Assembly: GCA_023444705.1 (NCBI GenBank)
Contig: JAEXMB010000020.1
Location: forward strand, 1-33,959
Origin: Pseudomonadota bacterium
Lineage (GTDB): Bacteria > Pseudomonadota > Alphaproteobacteria > Micavibrionales > UBA2020
DNA length: 33,959 nt
Direction: 5' to 3'
The notes beneath the pieces were generated by a model that was given only the letters and a program-made list of their open reading frames with translations, had not been told where the DNA came from and did no database searches. The translations under genes were made by a program, and so were the position numbers. Below are positions 32,522 to 33,959 of the stretch, piece by piece. Position 1 is the stretch's first letter. Each line of letters starts with the position of its first letter.

Positions 32522-33959
32522 TCATCCGTTGGCGGGCTTGTGCAGGCAGGCGCGCAGAGCATCGTCGATCACCTGCCGCGCGCTGTCCCCGTCGTATGCG
32601 GGCAACAGGCAGCGCTGCCCCACGCAGACGGTCAGGGCGCTGTCGTGCGCGGGCAGGATCAGGCTGTCGGGAATATAGCGGCGCAACAGGGGGTGCCACT
32701 GTGCTGCCGCATGGATCATCACGGGGTTCTGGTAAAACTGCAACGCGCAGAGCGTGCTGGCCATCATGGTAAATTCCGCCCGTGCGGGTGCGGCCAGCGC
32801 CCGGGCCAGACGCGCGGCTTCGCCCGCAAAGGCGCTGTCGGGTTCAAGGCAACCAAGCCATGCAACGCTGCGTAGCAACGCCCCGGCCGCGGCCGGGGCA
32901 GGCGTGTCGTAAACGGGCGGCAGGCTGGCAAAGCTGTCCTGACGCGTCCGCGCGACGGCCTGCGTGGTGGCATCGGCCTGCACGAAATGGTCAAGCGCAT
33001 GCCGCGCAAGTTTTCTGGCCCATCCAAGATCAACCGCTTGCGCATCGCCGCTGGCCGACAGGGTCAGCGCGGCCAGTGCCAGTTGCGCGCAATCATCAAG
33101 CAGGCAGGCGGCAGTCGTATTACCTGCCACATGGCGCACCGATCCGTCCGCATCAACTGCCACTGCGCACAGTTGCACAAAGGCGTCGCGTGCGCTGGCA
33201 ACCCAGTCGTTGCGCCCCAGCCGCCATCCGGCGGTGGCGAGCGCTGCGACCATGCGGGCGTTGAGATCGGTGAGGATTTTATCATCGCGTGCGGGTGGCG
33301 TGCGCTGGCTGCGCTTGTAGAAAAGCTTTTTGCGCATGGCGCGTAACAGCGCCTCGTCCTCGGCACTGACGCTGGCACTGGCGCAAAGCCGGTTAGGTAT
33401 ATTGCCGCCGCCATGATGGGGGTCATCCCAGTTGCCGCCGCGCTGAATATCGTAATGCGCACAGAACAGCGGTGCGTGGTCGCCAAGCTCGGCTGTGATC
33501 TCGTCCTGCGTCCACTGGTAATAGGTGCCTTCGCCGCCGTCGCTATCGGCGTCAAGGCTGCTGATGAACAAACCGGTTTGCTCATCTCGCATGTCGCGCA
33601 ACACAAAAGCGACGGTATCTTCCAGTGCTTGCTGGAGCAGTGGATGCGGATGATGGCTCAGCACATCGGCGAGCAAGGCGATGAACTGTGCCTGATCGTC
33701 GAGCATCTTTTCAAAATGCGGTACCAGCCACTGCGCATCGACGCAATAGCGGTGAAAGCCGCCGCCCAGATGGTCAAACAATCCACCGCGGCACATCTGC
33801 ACCAGCGCCTGCACCACCGCATCGCCATAGCGCGCATCGCCGCTGCGCAGGCCGTGGTCGAACAGCAGGCGCAGTTTGGTCAGTTGCGGGAACTTCGGCG
33901 CGCGGCCAAGGCCGCCCTGGGTGGCAACGACATCGCAGAGGAAGTGTGGTGCGGCTGTG
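32522..33959 (-). CDS. YyaL-type (DUF255 / thioredoxin-like plus glycosidase-like) protein, N-terminus cut by window edge
   Basis: The C-terminal two thirds of a YyaL/spermatogenesis-associated-20-type protein, a family with an N-terminal thioredoxin-like domain and an alpha/alpha barrel. The frame stays open to the window end, at least 478 codons, so the apparent Met at 33817 is internal. Visible family blocks: GRAPKFPQ near the cut, GGLFDHLGGGFHRYCVDAQW, VPHFEKMLDDQAQFI, GGEGTYYQWTQDEI and the Arg/Asp-rich DDKILTDLNARMVAALATAG. The thioredoxin domain lies outside the window. The molecular role of the family is unsettled. Confidence 0.92.
   Translation of the reverse strand, partial: TAAPHFLCDVVATQGGLGRAPKFPQLTKLRLLFDHGLRSGDARYGDAVVQALVQMCRGGLFDHLGGGFHRYCVDAQWLVPHFEKMLDDQAQFIALLADVLSHHPHPLLQQALEDTVAFVLRDMRDEQTGLFISSLDADSDGGEGTYYQWTQDEITAELGDHAPLFCAHYDIQRGGNWDDPHHGGGNIPNRLCASASVSAEDEALLRAMRKKLFYKRSQRTPPARDDKILTDLNARMVAALATAGWRLGRNDWVASARDAFVQLCAVAVDADGSVRHVAGNTTAACLLDDCAQLALAALTLSASGDAQAVDLGWARKLARHALDHFVQADATTQAVARTRQDSFASLPPVYDTPAPAAAGALLRSVAWLGCLEPDSAFAGEAARLARALAAPARAEFTMMASTLCALQFYQNPVMIHAAAQWHPLLRRYIPDSLILPAHDSALTVCVGQRCLLPAYDGDSARQVIDDALRACLHKPANG

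Noticed and set aside
1..33959. tRNA genes, CRISPR arrays, insertion sequences or prophage genes
   Set aside because: I looked for T-loop motifs, regular direct repeats, transposase or integrase proteins and inverted terminal repeats and found none that hold up.

Overview
The window is about 34 kb of dense, GC-rich chromosomal DNA from an alphaproteobacterium. The evidence is the gene sets DUF3576 lipoprotein-leuS-lptE-holA, mnmG-rsmG-parA-parB and hemE-hemH-hemJ-rho, which I know as origin-proximal blocks of this class, plus an alphaproteobacterial-type porin. The exact order is uncertain; a Rhodospirillales or Micavibrio-like lineage is a guess from protein flavour only. I see no tRNA, rRNA, CRISPR array, insertion sequence or prophage gene.

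Layout. 1-2500 (minus): an acetyl-CoA acetyltransferase cut by the window edge and a strongly expressed-looking porin. 2952-8561 (plus): DUF3576 lipoprotein, leuS, lptE, holA and two small exported BOF-fold proteins, closed by a bidirectional terminator. 8637-13187 (minus): mnmG-rsmG-parA-parB with three parS centromere sites. 13508-14125: a YcaC-type hydrolase. 14192-19024 (minus): a secreted von Willebrand A protein, then the run thiolase - purine deaminase - M23 metallopeptidase-like protein. 19148-20824 (plus): prmA and an exported Sel1-repeat protein. 20888-25605 (minus): a small orphan protein, two tandem paralogues of unknown function, an APH-fold kinase and an unknown protein. 25606-26033: a gene-free region with DnaA-box-like 9-mers and an AT-rich core, the likely chromosomal origin. 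26034-30285 (plus): hemE, hemH, hemJ and rho. 30292-33959 (minus): a membrane protein with a DnaJ-like cysteine cluster, a dienelactone hydrolase and a YyaL-type protein cut by the window edge.

The genes nearest the candidate origin point away from it on both sides, as expected for replication-codirectional genes. The centromere sites lie about 14-15 kb to its left beside parAB, so the window seems to hold the replication-initiation and segregation centre of the chromosome. hemE, hemH and hemJ supply the late haem steps. The leuS operon links translation, LPS export and the replicase clamp loader. The least explained parts are the tandem paralogue pair, the two-gene operon beside the origin, the secreted vWA protein, the signal-less M23 protein and the Asn/Gly-rich extension of Rho.
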